Below are positions 1 through 10,223 of a DNA stretch of 64,000 nucleotides, piece after piece. The DNA comes from Verrucomicrobiota bacterium (lineage in GTDB: Bacteria; Verrucomicrobiota; Verrucomicrobiia; Limisphaerales; JADJPG01), in assembly GCA_016713365.1 (NCBI GenBank), contig JADJPG010000027.1:1-64000 (forward strand), given 5' to 3'. A program made the translations under genes and the position numbers. The notes below the pieces were generated by a model. The model made no database searches, was not told the origin of the DNA, and saw only the letters and a list, made by a program, of their open reading frames with translations. Each line of letters starts with the position of its first letter. Within the stretch, counting starts at the first letter, position 1.

Positions 1-886
1 TGATCAACATCGATTACTTCGATGCTTGCAAACGCGGCGCGCAAAAGGCCGCGGATGAAATTGGCGTGACCTTAATCTTCGATGGCCCCACCGAGCCGAG
101 CGGTGCGGAACAAAACAAGTTCATCGACACCTGGATTCGACAGAAGGTCAGTGCGATCTGCATCGCCCCCAATCAACCGAAGACCATTCAACGCTTCGTG
201 GAGAAGGCGCAGGCGGCGGGCATCAAAGTGCTGACTTGGGACAGCGACGCCACGGAAGCGGTCGGGACCTCTTCGTGAATCAGGTCGACGAAAAGACGCT
301 CGGCGAAACCTTGATGGACGATTTAGCCAAACAGATGGGCGAGGAAGGCGAGTGGGCCATTGCCATCGCGAGTCTCGACGCCGCGAATCTCAACACCTGG
401 CGTCGCCATGCCGAAGCGCGCGCGAAGGAGAAGTATCCGAAGCTCAAACTCGTCGCCACCGAAGTGACGAAGGAAGACGAGAACTTCGCCCGCCAGAAAG
501 TCGAAACGCTCCTCAATGCCTATCCGAACCTCAAAGGCATCATCGCGTTTGACTCGAACTCCGTTCCCGGCGCAAGCGAAGCCGTGAAACGGGCGGGCAA
601 GATTGGCAAGGTCGCCGTCACTGGGAACTCCACGCCCAACAAGATGCGGCCCTACATCAAGGAAGGCGTTCTCCAATCGTTTTACCTGTGGGATCCGCGC
701 GCGCTCGGCGGCCTGACGGTGCGACTCGCAAAACATCTTGTCGACGGCAAGCCGATCACTGACGGCATGGACGTTCCCGGTCACGGAAAGATTTCCCTGA
801 GCAAGCAGGACGGAAAGACCGTCATCATGGCCGAGCCCGTCCGGTTCACGAAGGAGAACATCGACAAGCTCGATTTCGGCATCTGA
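1..886 (+). CDS. RhaS-like sugar ABC transporter substrate-binding protein (5' partial, one frameshift)
   Basis: This is a periplasmic binding protein of the LsrB/RhaS type (Peripla_BP_4 fold), expected to bring a sugar to an ABC importer. The left end, including the signal peptide, lies outside the window. The frame starting at position 3 carries the family signatures FDGPTEPS and VLTWDSD and stops at 278. The homologous protein continues one frame back from about 260 (RDLFVNQVDEKTLGETLMDD) through a GNSTPNKMRPYIKEG segment to the stop at 886. The join behaves as a one-base deletion between roughly 252 and 266. Overall resemblance to rhizobial RhaS, plus rhaM and rhaA further along, makes L-rhamnose the likeliest ligand, but this is inference. 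Its permease and ATPase partners are not visible and may lie to the left. Confidence 0.8.
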
Positions 887-898
887 GCCGCCTCTCAA

Positions 899-2074
899 CT
901 ACCGGATCACTCGTCGTCGAAACTGTGCGGGCGTGCTTCCCAGCCGGGACTTGAAGACCGCTCCCAGGTATTCCTGGTGTTTGAAACCGGTTCGCTCTGC
1001 AATTTCCGCCAATGCAAGGTCCGTTTCCGTGAGCAACTCCTGCGCGCGTTTCAGTCGCGCATTCAAAATCTCCTGGTGCACCGAGCGCTTGAGCGCCGCC
1101 CGGAATCGCCGCTGAAAAACACTGCGCGACAAACCAACCTGCCGGGCGAGCGATTCGACCCGGATCCCCTGCCCTGCACTCTCCCGAATCAATCGCAGCG
1201 CCGTTGCGATTGGCCGGTCTTCGATCGCGAGCACGTCGGATGATTGGCGAGTGATCACGGCTCGCGGTTGGACGAGAATCGGTGACTTCGGGTGAGCACC
1301 GCGATTCATCAAGCGCTCCAGCAACACGGCCGCTTCGTAACCCACCTGCTCGTGTCCGGGCTGAACGCTCGACAGCGGCGGATTACAGACCTGACAGAGC
1401 GGCACGTCGTTATCCACTCCGACGACAGCCACCTCGTCCGGCACCACACTGTTCGCTCGCCGACACGCCTCCAGCACGAGCGGACCGCGCTGGTCGCTGC
1501 ACACCATCACACCAACCGGCTTCGGCAACTGGCGAATCCACGCCGCGAGATCCTCTTCGATTGTTTCCCAAGAATCCGCCGCCGCCCGCGGCAGTTCGTA
1601 GACAGTCGCATCGAAGCCCGCTGTCCGAACGGCGCGCGCGAACGCATCGCGCCGCGACTCGGACCAGTTCTCCTTTTCGATGCCGAAATAGGCGAAGTGG
1701 CGAAAACCCCGTTCGCGTAGGTGGTCCGCCGCCGCGACGGCGATGGCACCATCATCCACATGCACGAGCGGAAAACGTTCCTTGGGCACGACTCCCAGCA
1801 CGTCCACAACCGGCAGCCCCGTTGCTTTCACCGCCGCGGCAATGGCGGGATTCTGAATTCGCGCGATGATCCCATCACCCTTCCAGGAGCTGAGCCAGCG
1901 CGGGACGGATTCCTCCAAACTCCGCGGCTCGTGGTAAAGCGCCCAGGGTTCGTGCTCACGCACGTAGCGCGCGATGCCGCACAGGATGTCGCGACCAGAC
2001 GCCAATGACGTTTCCACCAGTAACGCCACATGACGCCGAGAATTCGCAGACTTCGTTGTGTTGGGTCGCTTCAT
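899..2074 (-). CDS. XylR-like transcriptional regulator (LacI-type sensor + AraC HTH)
   Basis: The first roughly 290 residues are a periplasmic-binding-protein-like sugar sensor (RRHVALLVETS at the start, then VVDVLGVVPKERFPLVHVDD and VVGVDNDVPLCQV). The last 95 or so are an AraC-type double helix-turn-helix (SLARQVGLSRSVFQRRF, then LAEIAERTGFKHQEYLGAVF). This layout is the XylR family that activates sugar catabolic operons. I chose the ATG at 2074 (MKRPNTTK) because the sensor begins directly after it. An in-frame ATG at 2161 would add 29 residues with no family character. Neither start has a convincing Shine-Dalgarno. It is divergent from the GH2 gene at 2195, so the 120 bp between them probably holds the operator and both promoters. 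Ligand unknown; galactose, xylose or rhamnose are all possible. Confidence 0.88.
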   Translation of the reverse strand: MKRPNTTKSANSRRHVALLVETSLASGRDILCGIARYVREHEPWALYHEPRSLEESVPRWLSSWKGDGIIARIQNPAIAAAVKATGLPVVDVLGVVPKERFPLVHVDDGAIAVAAADHLRERGFRHFAYFGIEKENWSESRRDAFARAVRTAGFDATVYELPRAAADSWETIEEDLAAWIRQLPKPVGVMVCSDQRGPLVLEACRRANSVVPDEVAVVGVDNDVPLCQVCNPPLSSVQPGHEQVGYEAAVLLERLMNRGAHPKSPILVQPRAVITRQSSDVLAIEDRPIATALRLIRESAGQGIRVESLARQVGLSRSVFQRRFRAALKRSVHQEILNARLKRAQELLTETDLALAEIAERTGFKHQEYLGAVFKSRLGSTPAQFRRRVIR

Positions 2075-2194
2075 CGAAAGGACGTCGGATGAAAGCGGCA
2101 GTTCAGCCGAGCCGTCAATCTCCAAGGCCGGATTTCTACAAGGATTGACCGGTTCTCTCATTGTTCGAGGAGCGACGCAGGCTAGACTCGCGTC

Positions 2195-4550
2195 ATGAAC
2201 ACGTCACTCCGCGCCACGCTCCGTCGTCTCGTCGCGTTTTCCGCCATCGTGCTTCCGATGCTAAATGCCGGCTTCGTCTCCGGAGCTGACAGTTGGAAAC
2301 CCGTTCCCGGAAACATCATGACGCGATGGGCGAAAGATGTGTCACCCAAGAATCCGCATCCGGAGTATCCGCGACCCAGCCTGGTGCGCGATCAATGGAT
2401 GAACCTGAACGGCCTGTGGGATTTCTCGATCGTTCCGACCAATGCGCCACAGCCGACCACGTTCGATGGAAAGATTCTCGTCCCATTCCCCGTCGAGTCC
2501 GCGCTGTCCGGCGTGAAGAAGACGGTCGGAGCCCAGAACCGTCTTTGGTATCACCGCAAGTTCACCGTGCCCCGGAAATGGCGCGGCCAACGCGTGCTGC
2601 TGCACTTCGGCGCGGTAGATTGGGAAGCCGTCGTCTCCGTGAACGGCAAGGCTGTTGGCAGTCATCTTGGAGGTTACGATCCGTTCAGCTTCGACATCAC
2701 TGATGCACTGAAGTCTTCCGGCGAGCAGGAACTCGTCGTTGCCGTCTGGGATCCGAGCGACGAAGGTCCGCAGCCTCGTGGCAAACAGGTGAAGCGCGGC
2801 GAAGGCATTTGGTACACGCCCACGACCGGCATCTGGCAGACGCCGTGGCTGGAGCCGGTGAATTCGGCGCACATCGAGTCATTGAAGATCACGCCGGACC
2901 TCGACGCACTCAGCGTCGCGATTGAGATTCCCGTCAGCACCACGGGCCAAAATTCAGATTTGAAAGTTGGAGGTCCTCGATGGACGCAAAGTCATTCTCT
3001 TCGGCAACGCCACCCCCACCAGCAGCGCCAACGGCAAGGGAATCGCGACTCTCCGCCTCAAACTCCCGTCAGTGAAACCTTGGTCGCCCAGTTCACCGTT
3101 CCTCTACGGCTTGCGCGCCACGCTGACGTCGAACGGGAGAAAGCAGGACGTAATCGAATCCTACTTCGGCATGCGCAAGATCGCCCTCGCGCGCGATGAG
3201 CAGGGCATCCTCCGCATGCAGTTGAACAACCAGACGCTTTTCCAATACGGCCCGCTGGACCAGGGCTTCTGGCCGGACGGTCTCTACACCGCGCCGACCG
3301 ACGCAGCGTTGCGCTGGGACATCGAGATGACGAAGAAGCTCGGCTTCAACATGGCCCGCAAACACGTGAAGGTGGAACCCGAGCGCTGGTATTACTGGTG
3401 CGACAAGCTCGGCCTGCTCGTCTGGCAGGACATGCCGAGCGGCGACAAGAGCGCGCGCTGGACCGGGCCGAGCGGATACGACGGCGAGGAAATGAAGCGC
3501 ACGCCGGAATCCACCGCCATCTACGAACGCGAATGGAAAGCGATCATGGATTCGCGCCACAACCACCCGAGCATCGTCACGTGGGTGCCTTTCAACGAAG
3601 GCTGGGGCCAGTTCGACACCATCCGCATTCTCAACTGGACGAAGCAACACGATCCTTCGCGGCTGGTCGATGGCCCGAGCGGTGGCAATCACTTCCCTGC
3701 GGGCGACATCGTTGATCACCACCAGTATCCCGGACCCGGCGCACCGAAGCGCACCACGGAACGCGCGATGGTACTGGGCGAATTCGGCGGGCTCGGTCTT
3801 CCCGTCAAAGGGCACACCTGGCAGGACGAGAAGAACTGGGGCTACCGGAACTACAAATCTTCCGCGGAAGTCACCAAGGCCTACGTGGACCTCCTGCGCA
3901 AACTTCATCCAATGATTGGTTCCCACGGACTGTCTGCCGCGATCTACACGCAGACCACCGATGTCGAAATCGAGGTCAACGGCCTCTTCACCTACGACCG
4001 CGAGATCTTGAAGCTAGATGAAGCGACCGTTACCGCCGCGAACAAGAGACTCTATGGCCCGCCACCACCGGCACCGCGCGTGACCGTCCTTAGTCCAAAC
4101 TCGAAGGACGCGCCCACCGAATGGGCCTATACCACAGAGCGGCCGGACAGCAACTGGACCGCCGCGAACTTCAACGACGCCGGATGGAAGCGCGCCCCCG
4201 GCGGCTTCGGGACGAAAGGCACGCCGAACACCGACGCCCGCACAGAATGGAAGACATCCGAGATCTGGCTCCGTCGCAGCTTCGATGCACCGGCGAACTT
4301 CAAGCCCCATGAGTTACGCCTGAGCTTTTACCACGATGAAGACGCGCAGGTGTTCCTCAACGGCCAGCTCATCGCGGAGTTCAAAGGCCACGTCGGCAAC
4401 TACGACGTGATGACGCTCGATGATCGCGCGCGCAAAGCGCTGAAGTCTGGCCGCAACGTTCTCGCCGTCACCTGCAAACAAACCCGCGGCGGCCAATACA
4501 TCGACATTGGCTTGGAAGACGTCGAGGAGTTCGAACCTGCTCGGAAGTAA
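2195..4550 (+). CDS. Secreted glycoside hydrolase family 2 (beta-galactosidase/beta-glucuronidase type), one frameshift
   Basis: A GH2 exoglycosidase of about 785 residues read across two frames. The N-terminus has a signal peptide (hydrophobic stretch VAFSAIVLPMLNAGF), then the sugar-binding jelly roll (NGLWDFSIV, LLHFGAVDWEAVVSVNGK). The first frame is good to LKV at 2968, and the next frame picks up from 2970 as EVLDGRKVILFGNA, so one extra G in the GG at 2969-2970 explains the break. The TIM barrel carries the acid/base glutamate in VPFNEGWGQFD (codon 3597-3599) and the probable nucleophile in VLGEFGG (codon 3780-3782). A C-terminal galactose-binding-like beta sandwich (from about 4080) follows. 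The downstream galactokinase starts 14 bp after the stop, which favours galactoside hydrolysis, but GH2 specificity cannot be read from motifs alone. Confidence 0.85.
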
Positions 4551-4564
4551 CCCAACCATCGCCC

Positions 4565-5728
4565 ATGACTCTCACGGAACTCGCCAGCGAGACGTCGCGT
4601 CGCTTTCAGGAACGCTACGGTCACGCGCCGTTGTCGCTGGTGGCTGCGCCTGGCCGCGTGAATCTCATCGGGGAACACACCGACTACAACGATGGGTTCG
4701 TGTTCCCGATGGGCATCGAGCGCTACACGGTGATCGCCGCCTCGCCGAGCGCGCTGCGCCGCGCCCAGATCTTCAGTGCGGACACCAACAGCGAAGTCAC
4801 CATCGATCTTGAATCGACCGTGACGCGCGGCCAACCGAGTTGGTCGAACTACATGCGCGGCGTCATCGCGGGTTTTCAGAAACTGAAGATAGCCATCCCT
4901 GGCTTCGACGCTCTGGTGATGTCGTCGGTGCCGATGGGCGGCGGACTTTCGAGCAGTGCCGCTCTCGAGGTCTCCACAGCCACTTTGCTGGAGGCCGCTT
5001 CCAACCATCGCCTCGATCCCGTTCAGAAGGCGTTGCTCTGCCAGAAGGCGGAACAAGAGTTCGCCGGTGTGCCGTGCGGGATCATGGATCAGTTCACCTC
5101 GGTCATGGCGAAGGAAGGTCACCTGCTCCTGCTCGACTGTCGATCGCGCACGACCGAACTCGTTCCGCTGACGAACCCGGACCTTTCCATTCTCATCATC
5201 AACTCAAACGTGAAGCATGAGCTGACCGGTGGCGAATACGCTGAACGTCGGGCGCAGTGCGAACGGGCCGCCCAAATTCTCTCCGTCGCCTCTCTTCGCG
5301 ACGCATCTCTCCCGATGCTCGAAGCGGACCGTGCTCGCATGGAGCCGCTCATCTACCATCGCGCGCTTCACGTCATCTCCGAGATCGCCCGCACGACTGA
5401 AGCTGCTCGCGAAATGCGTGCCGGTCAGTGGTCGAAGCTCGGGCAGCTCATGTATGCCAGCCACGATTCCCTCCGCGACGACTTCGAAGTCAGTTGCGCC
5501 GAGCTCGATCTGCTCATGGACCTCGCCCGCAAGCTCGGCGAACGCGGCGGCGTTTTCGGCAGCCGCATGACGGGCGGCGGTTTCGGTGGCTGCACGGTCA
5601 GCCTCGTCGAGACGCGCTCGGTGGACGCCATCTGCCAGCACATCGGTGCGGCCTATCGCGAGAAGACCGGGCTGGAGGCCACGATGTTCGTCTCCCGCCC
5701 CGCCGGTGGCGCTCGCGTGCTGAAATGA
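4565..5728 (+). CDS. galK: Galactokinase
   Basis: A cytoplasmic GHMP kinase that phosphorylates galactose at C1, the entry step of the Leloir pathway. The galactokinase signature GRVNLIGEHTDYNDGFVFP lies near residues 30-48, the ATP-binding PMGGGLSSSAALE near 120-132, and the third motif SRMTGGGFGGC near the C-terminus. At 387 residues it is the usual full length. The gene sits 14 bp after the GH2 gene and 7 bp before the transporter ATPase, so a single transcript for hydrolysis, uptake and phosphorylation is likely. galT and galE of the same pathway are not in the window. Confidence 0.96.
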   Translation: MTLTELASETSRRFQERYGHAPLSLVAAPGRVNLIGEHTDYNDGFVFPMGIERYTVIAASPSALRRAQIFSADTNSEVTIDLESTVTRGQPSWSNYMRGVIAGFQKLKIAIPGFDALVMSSVPMGGGLSSSAALEVSTATLLEAASNHRLDPVQKALLCQKAEQEFAGVPCGIMDQFTSVMAKEGHLLLLDCRSRTTELVPLTNPDLSILIINSNVKHELTGGEYAERRAQCERAAQILSVASLRDASLPMLEADRARMEPLIYHRALHVISEIARTTEAAREMRAGQWSKLGQLMYASHDSLRDDFEVSCAELDLLMDLARKLGERGGVFGSRMTGGGFGGCTVSLVETRSVDAICQHIGAAYREKTGLEATMFVSRPAGGARVLK

Positions 5729-5735
5729 TTCTGCG

Positions 5736-7244
5736 ATGAGCGAGCCCCTCCTCAATGTCCGCAACGTGACCAAAGCCTTCGGCGGCGTGAAGGCGCTGGA
5801 CGGCGTCGGGCTGACGCTGCGGCCGGGCGAGATTCACGCGCTCATGGGCGAAAACGGCGCGGGCAAATCCACGCTCATCAAGGTGCTCACCGGAGTCTAC
5901 ACGCCGGACGATGGCGCGATGCAGTTTGACGGCAGGGTCATTGCGCCGCGTTCCACTCGCGAAGCGGAGGCCATTGGCATCAGCACAGTGTATCAGGAGG
6001 TCAACCTCGTTCCCACGCTCTCCATCGCGGACAACATCCTGCTCGGCCGCCAGCCGACGCGCTTTGGTTTCCTGCGCAAGAAAGCCATCAAGCAACGCGC
6101 TGAAGTTGCCTTAGCTCGACTCGGTCTCAAGCTCGATGTCAGCCTCCCGCTCAACGCCTGTTCGATGGCGGAGCAACAACTCGTCGCCATCGCCCGCGCC
6201 CTCGATATTCAGGCGAAGCTCCTCATTCTGGACGAGCCCACCTCCAGCCTCGATGAGCGCGAGGTTGAATTTCTCTTCGGCGTGCTCCGCCGCCTGCGCG
6301 ACCAGGGAATGGCGTTGCTCTTTGTGACGCACTTCCTCGATCAGGTTTACGCCATCACAGATCGCATCACTGTTCTGCGGAATGGAGCGTTCGTGGGTGA
6401 CTTTGCCGCCGCCGATCTGCCGCGCTTGAAGCTCATCGGCGCCATGCTCGGCCGCAACTTTGAGGAACTGGAGAGCGCGGACTCCGACCCAAGTCCCGCC
6501 ATCACAGAAAAGCGCGCAACATTTCTGGAAGCGCAGGAACTCGGTAAACGCGGCGTGATGGACAACGTCAGCCTGTCGATTGCTCCCGGCGAAGTCGTCG
6601 GCCTCAGCGGCCTGCTCGGCTCCGGCCGCACCGAAACGGCGAAGATGCTCTTCGGCGTTTTGCCGCCGGACCGCGGCAGCTTGAGCATCGCCGGGCAACG
6701 CACCTCCATCCGTTCGCCTCGTCAAGCAATCCGGCTCGGACTCGCGTTCTGCTCCGAGGATCGCAAGAGCGAAGGCATCATTCCGCACCTGTCTGTCCGC
6801 GAGAACATGATCCTCGCCATGCAAGCCAGCCGCGGCCCTTTGCGTCTCCTCGCCCGCAGCGAACAAGACCAAATCGCCGCCCACTACATCCGCGCGTTGA
6901 ACATCAAGACCGCCAGCGCCGAGACACCCATCATGAACCTCTCCGGCGGCAATCAGCAGAAGGTCATGCTCGCGCGCTGGCTCGCGATGCAGCCGAAACT
7001 GATCATCCTCGATGAACCCACGCGTGGCATCGATGTCGGCGCCAAGGCGGAGATTGAGAAGCTTGTTCACTCCCTTCGCGCCCAAGGCATGGCTGTCATC
7101 TTCATCTCCTCCGACATCGAAGAAGTTGTCCGCACCTGCGAACGAGTGGTGGTCCTCCGCGATCGCCGGAAGATCGCCGAACTCTCCGGTGCGGAGGTCC
7201 AACCGAACCGAATCATGAACGTCATCGCCCACCATGATGAATGA
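5736..7244 (+). CDS. ytfR: Sugar ABC transporter ATP-binding protein (YtfR/RbsA/MglA type)
   Basis: A carbohydrate-uptake-type-2 ATPase with two nucleotide-binding domains in one 502-residue chain. The first has Walker A GENGAGKSTLIK, signature CSMAEQQLVAIAR and Walker B LLILDEPTSSLD. The second has the degenerate Walker A GLLGSGRTETAK usual in this family, the signature LSGGNQQKVMLARW and Walker B LIILDEPTRGID. It is followed by two permease genes and a binding-protein gene, the order and types found in the E. coli ytfQRT-yjfF galactofuranose importer. The symbol is given by that resemblance; substrate could be galactose, galactofuranose or another pentose/hexose. Confidence 0.9.
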   Translation: MSEPLLNVRNVTKAFGGVKALDGVGLTLRPGEIHALMGENGAGKSTLIKVLTGVYTPDDGAMQFDGRVIAPRSTREAEAIGISTVYQEVNLVPTLSIADNILLGRQPTRFGFLRKKAIKQRAEVALARLGLKLDVSLPLNACSMAEQQLVAIARALDIQAKLLILDEPTSSLDEREVEFLFGVLRRLRDQGMALLFVTHFLDQVYAITDRITVLRNGAFVGDFAAADLPRLKLIGAMLGRNFEELESADSDPSPAITEKRATFLEAQELGKRGVMDNVSLSIAPGEVVGLSGLLGSGRTETAKMLFGVLPPDRGSLSIAGQRTSIRSPRQAIRLGLAFCSEDRKSEGIIPHLSVRENMILAMQASRGPLRLLARSEQDQIAAHYIRALNIKTASAETPIMNLSGGNQQKVMLARWLAMQPKLIILDEPTRGIDVGAKAEIEKLVHSLRAQGMAVIFISSDIEEVVRTCERVVVLRDRRKIAELSGAEVQPNRIMNVIAHHDE

Positions 7245-8253
7245 TCCGTTCGCCAGAATACGTCCTTGGTTCAGCGGCGCTTCGCTGCTCTGGCCGGTGC
7301 TTGGACTGCTCACGTTGTTGGTCTTTAATGCTATTTACGCGCCCGGCTTCTTCCGGCTCGAACTTCGCGACGGGCATCTCTACGGAACGCTCGTCGATAT
7401 TCTAAACCAAGGTTCCAAAGTCATGCTGCTCGCCATCGGCATGACGCTCATCATCGCCACAGGCGGCGTCGATCTCTCCGTCGGCTCGCTCATGGCCATC
7501 GCCGGAGCTGTCGCCGCCGTCCTCGTCACGCAAGCCGCCCTGCCCTTCGCCGCGATCGTCGGAACGACGCTGGCCTTAACCGCGATTGCCGGAACCGCGA
7601 ACGGACTACTCGTCGCCGCGGTCGGAATTCAGCCCATCATCGCCACACTGATCCTCATGGTCGCCGGACGCGGCATCGCCATGCTGATTACGGACGGGCA
7701 GATCATTACCTTCGAACACGCGCCGCTTGTCTTCGTAGGCAACGGCCACCTGTTCGCCCTGCCCTTCACTGTGACGCTAGTATTGCTCACGTTGGGGGTA
7801 ACCTCACTGGCAACACGCAAGACCGCCATCGGACTCTTTCTCGAATCCGTCGGCGACAACGAGAAGGCCGCGCGCTATTGCGGCATCAACACGACGCTGG
7901 TGAAAGTCGTCGTCTACGCCTTCAGCGGCTTGTGCGCCGGCGTCGCCGGACTCATCGCCACGTCGAACATCAAGGCCGCCGATTCCAGTCGTGTCGGCGA
8001 AATGATGGAACTCGACGCGATCTTCGCCGTCGTCGTGGGCGGAACCGCCCTGACGGGCGGACGTTTCACACTGGTTGGATCCATCGTCGGCGCGTTACTG
8101 ATCCAGACGCTGACGACTACGATGTATAACCTCGGCGTGCCGCCCGCCGTTGCGCCTGTTCCGAAGGCCATCGTGATCGTTGCGGTCTGCCTGCTGCAGT
8201 CAGAGAAGTTCCGCCAGCAGATCACGAGTTGGTTTGGAAGGAGGCAGGCGTGA
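7234..8253 (+). CDS. ytfT: Sugar ABC transporter permease (YtfT-like)
   Basis: An integral inner-membrane permease of 339 residues (BPD_transp_2 family) with about nine hydrophobic segments. The family hallmark ATGGVDLSVGSLMA lies near residues 76-89 and VVVGGTALTGGRFTLVGSIVGA near residues 265-286. It starts 11 bases inside the end of the ATPase gene, so translation is probably coupled. It should pair with the next permease to form a heterodimeric channel, as YtfT and YjfF do. Confidence 0.9.
   Translation: MMNDPFARIRPWFSGASLLWPVLGLLTLLVFNAIYAPGFFRLELRDGHLYGTLVDILNQGSKVMLLAIGMTLIIATGGVDLSVGSLMAIAGAVAAVLVTQAALPFAAIVGTTLALTAIAGTANGLLVAAVGIQPIIATLILMVAGRGIAMLITDGQIITFEHAPLVFVGNGHLFALPFTVTLVLLTLGVTSLATRKTAIGLFLESVGDNEKAARYCGINTTLVKVVVYAFSGLCAGVAGLIATSNIKAADSSRVGEMMELDAIFAVVVGGTALTGGRFTLVGSIVGALLIQTLTTTMYNLGVPPAVAPVPKAIVIVAVCLLQSEKFRQQITSWFGRRQA
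8238..8252 (+). promoter_or_regulatory. Strong Shine-Dalgarno and GTG start of the yjfF-like permease
   Basis: AAGGAGG at 8238-8244 stands five bases before a GTG at 8250, and that GTG overlaps the TGA of the preceding gene as GTGA. This fixes the start of the second permease at 8250 rather than at the TTG at 8229. Confidence 0.8.
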
Positions 8254-9221
8254 AATTCTCAACGCGCTCCCAGAACCTCCCGCTCTACGCGACGATGCTC
8301 GTCCTCCTCGCGCTCTTTTCAGTGGCGTCCCTTCGCTACGAGGGCTTCTTCTCCACACGTGTCGTCGCGAATCTTTTCTCCGACAACGCCTCGCTCGGCA
8401 TCGCCGCGGTCGGCATGACATTTGTGATTCTTGCTGGCGGCATCGATCTCTCGGTGGGCGCTGTGCTGGCGTTCACCACCATCTTCACGGCCACGCTGGT
8501 TCAGAACCACAACGTCTCGCCGTTCGTCGCCCTTCCGCTCGCGCTCGCCATCGGGACGAGCTTCGGCACTGGCATGGGCTTCCTGATTCAACGCTACGAA
8601 CTCCCGCCTTTCCTCGTCACCCTGGGCGGAATGTTCTTCGCGCGCGGAGTGGCCTTCGTCATCAGCCAGGAATCCGTCGGCATCACCAACGCGACCTATG
8701 ACAAGGTTCTGGAATTCGGCGTCCCGCTGGGCGCCGAGGCCAGCCTCTCCGCCACTGCCCTCGCGTTCATTGTGTTTCTCATCGCAGGAGCCGTGCTAGC
8801 GCACTTCACGCGCTTTGGCCGAAACGTTTTCGCGCTTGGGGGGAACGAAAACTCCGCGCGCCTCATGGGCCTGCCCGTTGGTGCAACCAAGATATCCGTC
8901 TACGCCATCAGCGGATTCTGCTCCGCGCTCGCGGGCGTCGTCTCCACGTTTTACAAAGGCTCCGGCAACCCCGCCGACGGCGTGGGATTCGAACTCGACG
9001 TCATCGCATCGGTCGTCATTGGCGGTACGCTGCTCACGGGCGGTGTCGGGACCATGGCTGGCACGCTCACGGGCGTTCTGATTTTTGGCACCATCCAAAC
9101 CGTGCTGAACTTCGATGGCCGGCTGAACTCTTCCTGGCTCCGCATTGCGATGGGTGGGCTGCTGCTGCTGTTCATCCTGCTGCAACGTTTTCTCTCCCGT
9201 CACACCGCTGCCGTGCGCTAG
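8250..9221 (+). CDS. yjfF: Sugar ABC transporter permease (YjfF-like)
   Basis: The second permease of the importer, 323 residues from the GTG at 8250. It carries the family motif LAGGIDLSVGAVLAFT near residue 60 and VIGGTLLTGGVGTMAGTLTG near residue 258, with hydrophobic membrane segments throughout. Start chosen from the perfect Shine-Dalgarno and the four-base overlap with the upstream stop. It ends 33 bp before the binding-protein gene. Confidence 0.9.
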   Translation: MKFSTRSQNLPLYATMLVLLALFSVASLRYEGFFSTRVVANLFSDNASLGIAAVGMTFVILAGGIDLSVGAVLAFTTIFTATLVQNHNVSPFVALPLALAIGTSFGTGMGFLIQRYELPPFLVTLGGMFFARGVAFVISQESVGITNATYDKVLEFGVPLGAEASLSATALAFIVFLIAGAVLAHFTRFGRNVFALGGNENSARLMGLPVGATKISVYAISGFCSALAGVVSTFYKGSGNPADGVGFELDVIASVVIGGTLLTGGVGTMAGTLTGVLIFGTIQTVLNFDGRLNSSWLRIAMGGLLLLFILLQRFLSRHTAAVR

Positions 9222-9254
9222 ACTTTTCTCAACACACGACCAACCGTTAACACC

Positions 9255-10223
9255 ATGAACACACGATCCTTCCTCACGAAACTGGGAGCCACGAGCATCG
9301 CCATCGCCTCGTTCACCGTCGCCAGCCTCATTTCGCTCCACGCGGCCGACAAGAAGCTCACCGTCGGCTTCGCCCAGGTGGGAGCCGAGAGCGCCTGGCG
9401 CACTGCGGAAACCGAATCCATCAAATCCGAGGCCTCCAAGCGCGGAGTGAACCTGAAGTTCTCCGACGCGCAGGGAAAACAGGAGAACCAGATCAAGGCC
9501 GTGCGCGCGTTCATCGCCCAGGGCGTGGACGCCATCATCCTCGCGCCCGTCGTGGAGACCGGCTGGGAACCCGTTCTGCGCGAAGCCAGGCGTGCGAAGA
9601 TTCCCGTCGTGCTCGTGGATCGCGGGATCAAGACCGCCGATGAATCGCTCTTCGCGACGCTGATCGCATCCGACTTCGTCGCGGAAGGCCGCATGGCCGC
9701 GGAATGGCTCGCGAAGAAAACAGGCGGCAAAGCCAGCATCATCGAACTGCAAGGCACGCCCGGCGCCGCGCCCGCCATTGATCGCAAGAAAGGTTTCGAA
9801 GCCGGCATCAAGGCGCATCACGAGATGAAGATCATCGCGTCGCAGAGCGGCGACTTCCGGCGCAGCGGCGGCAAGGAAGTGACCGAAGCCTTGCTCAAGG
9901 GATCCGGCGCGAGCGTGACTGCCGTCTACGCGCACAACGACGACATGGCGCTCGGCGCGATTCAGGCGCTCGAAGAAGCCGGCAAGAAACCAGGCACCGA
10001 CGTCATCGTGCTCTCGATCGACGGCGTGAAGGGCGCGTTCGAAGCGATGGTCGCCGCCAAACTGAACTGCACTGTGGAATGCAATCCGTTGCTCGGGCCC
10101 ATGGCGTTCGACGCTGTCGAGAAGGCGCTCAAGGGCGAGAAGTTGCCGAAGAAGACGGTTGTGCAGGATCGGGTGTTTGATTCGAACAGCGCCGCGGCGG
10201 AATTGCCGAATCGGAGGTATTGA
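9255..10223 (+). CDS. ytfQ: Sugar ABC transporter substrate-binding protein (YtfQ-like)
   Basis: A periplasmic binding protein of 322 residues. A signal peptide (ATSIAIASFTVASLISLHAA) precedes a mature domain with the YtfQ-like features VGFAQVGAESAWRTAETESI, GVDAIILAPVVETGWEPVL, VPVVLVDRG-type IPVVLVDRG, ELQGTPGAAPAIDRKKGF and VYAHNDDMALGAI. The E. coli homologue binds galactofuranose and galactose, which fits the neighbouring galK and GH2 genes. Placing the binding-protein gene last is a common variant of this operon. Substrate assignment is inference from family and context. Confidence 0.9.
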   Translation: MNTRSFLTKLGATSIAIASFTVASLISLHAADKKLTVGFAQVGAESAWRTAETESIKSEASKRGVNLKFSDAQGKQENQIKAVRAFIAQGVDAIILAPVVETGWEPVLREARRAKIPVVLVDRGIKTADESLFATLIASDFVAEGRMAAEWLAKKTGGKASIIELQGTPGAAPAIDRKKGFEAGIKAHHEMKIIASQSGDFRRSGGKEVTEALLKGSGASVTAVYAHNDDMALGAIQALEEAGKKPGTDVIVLSIDGVKGAFEAMVAAKLNCTVECNPLLGPMAFDAVEKALKGEKLPKKTVVQDRVFDSNSAAAELPNRRY

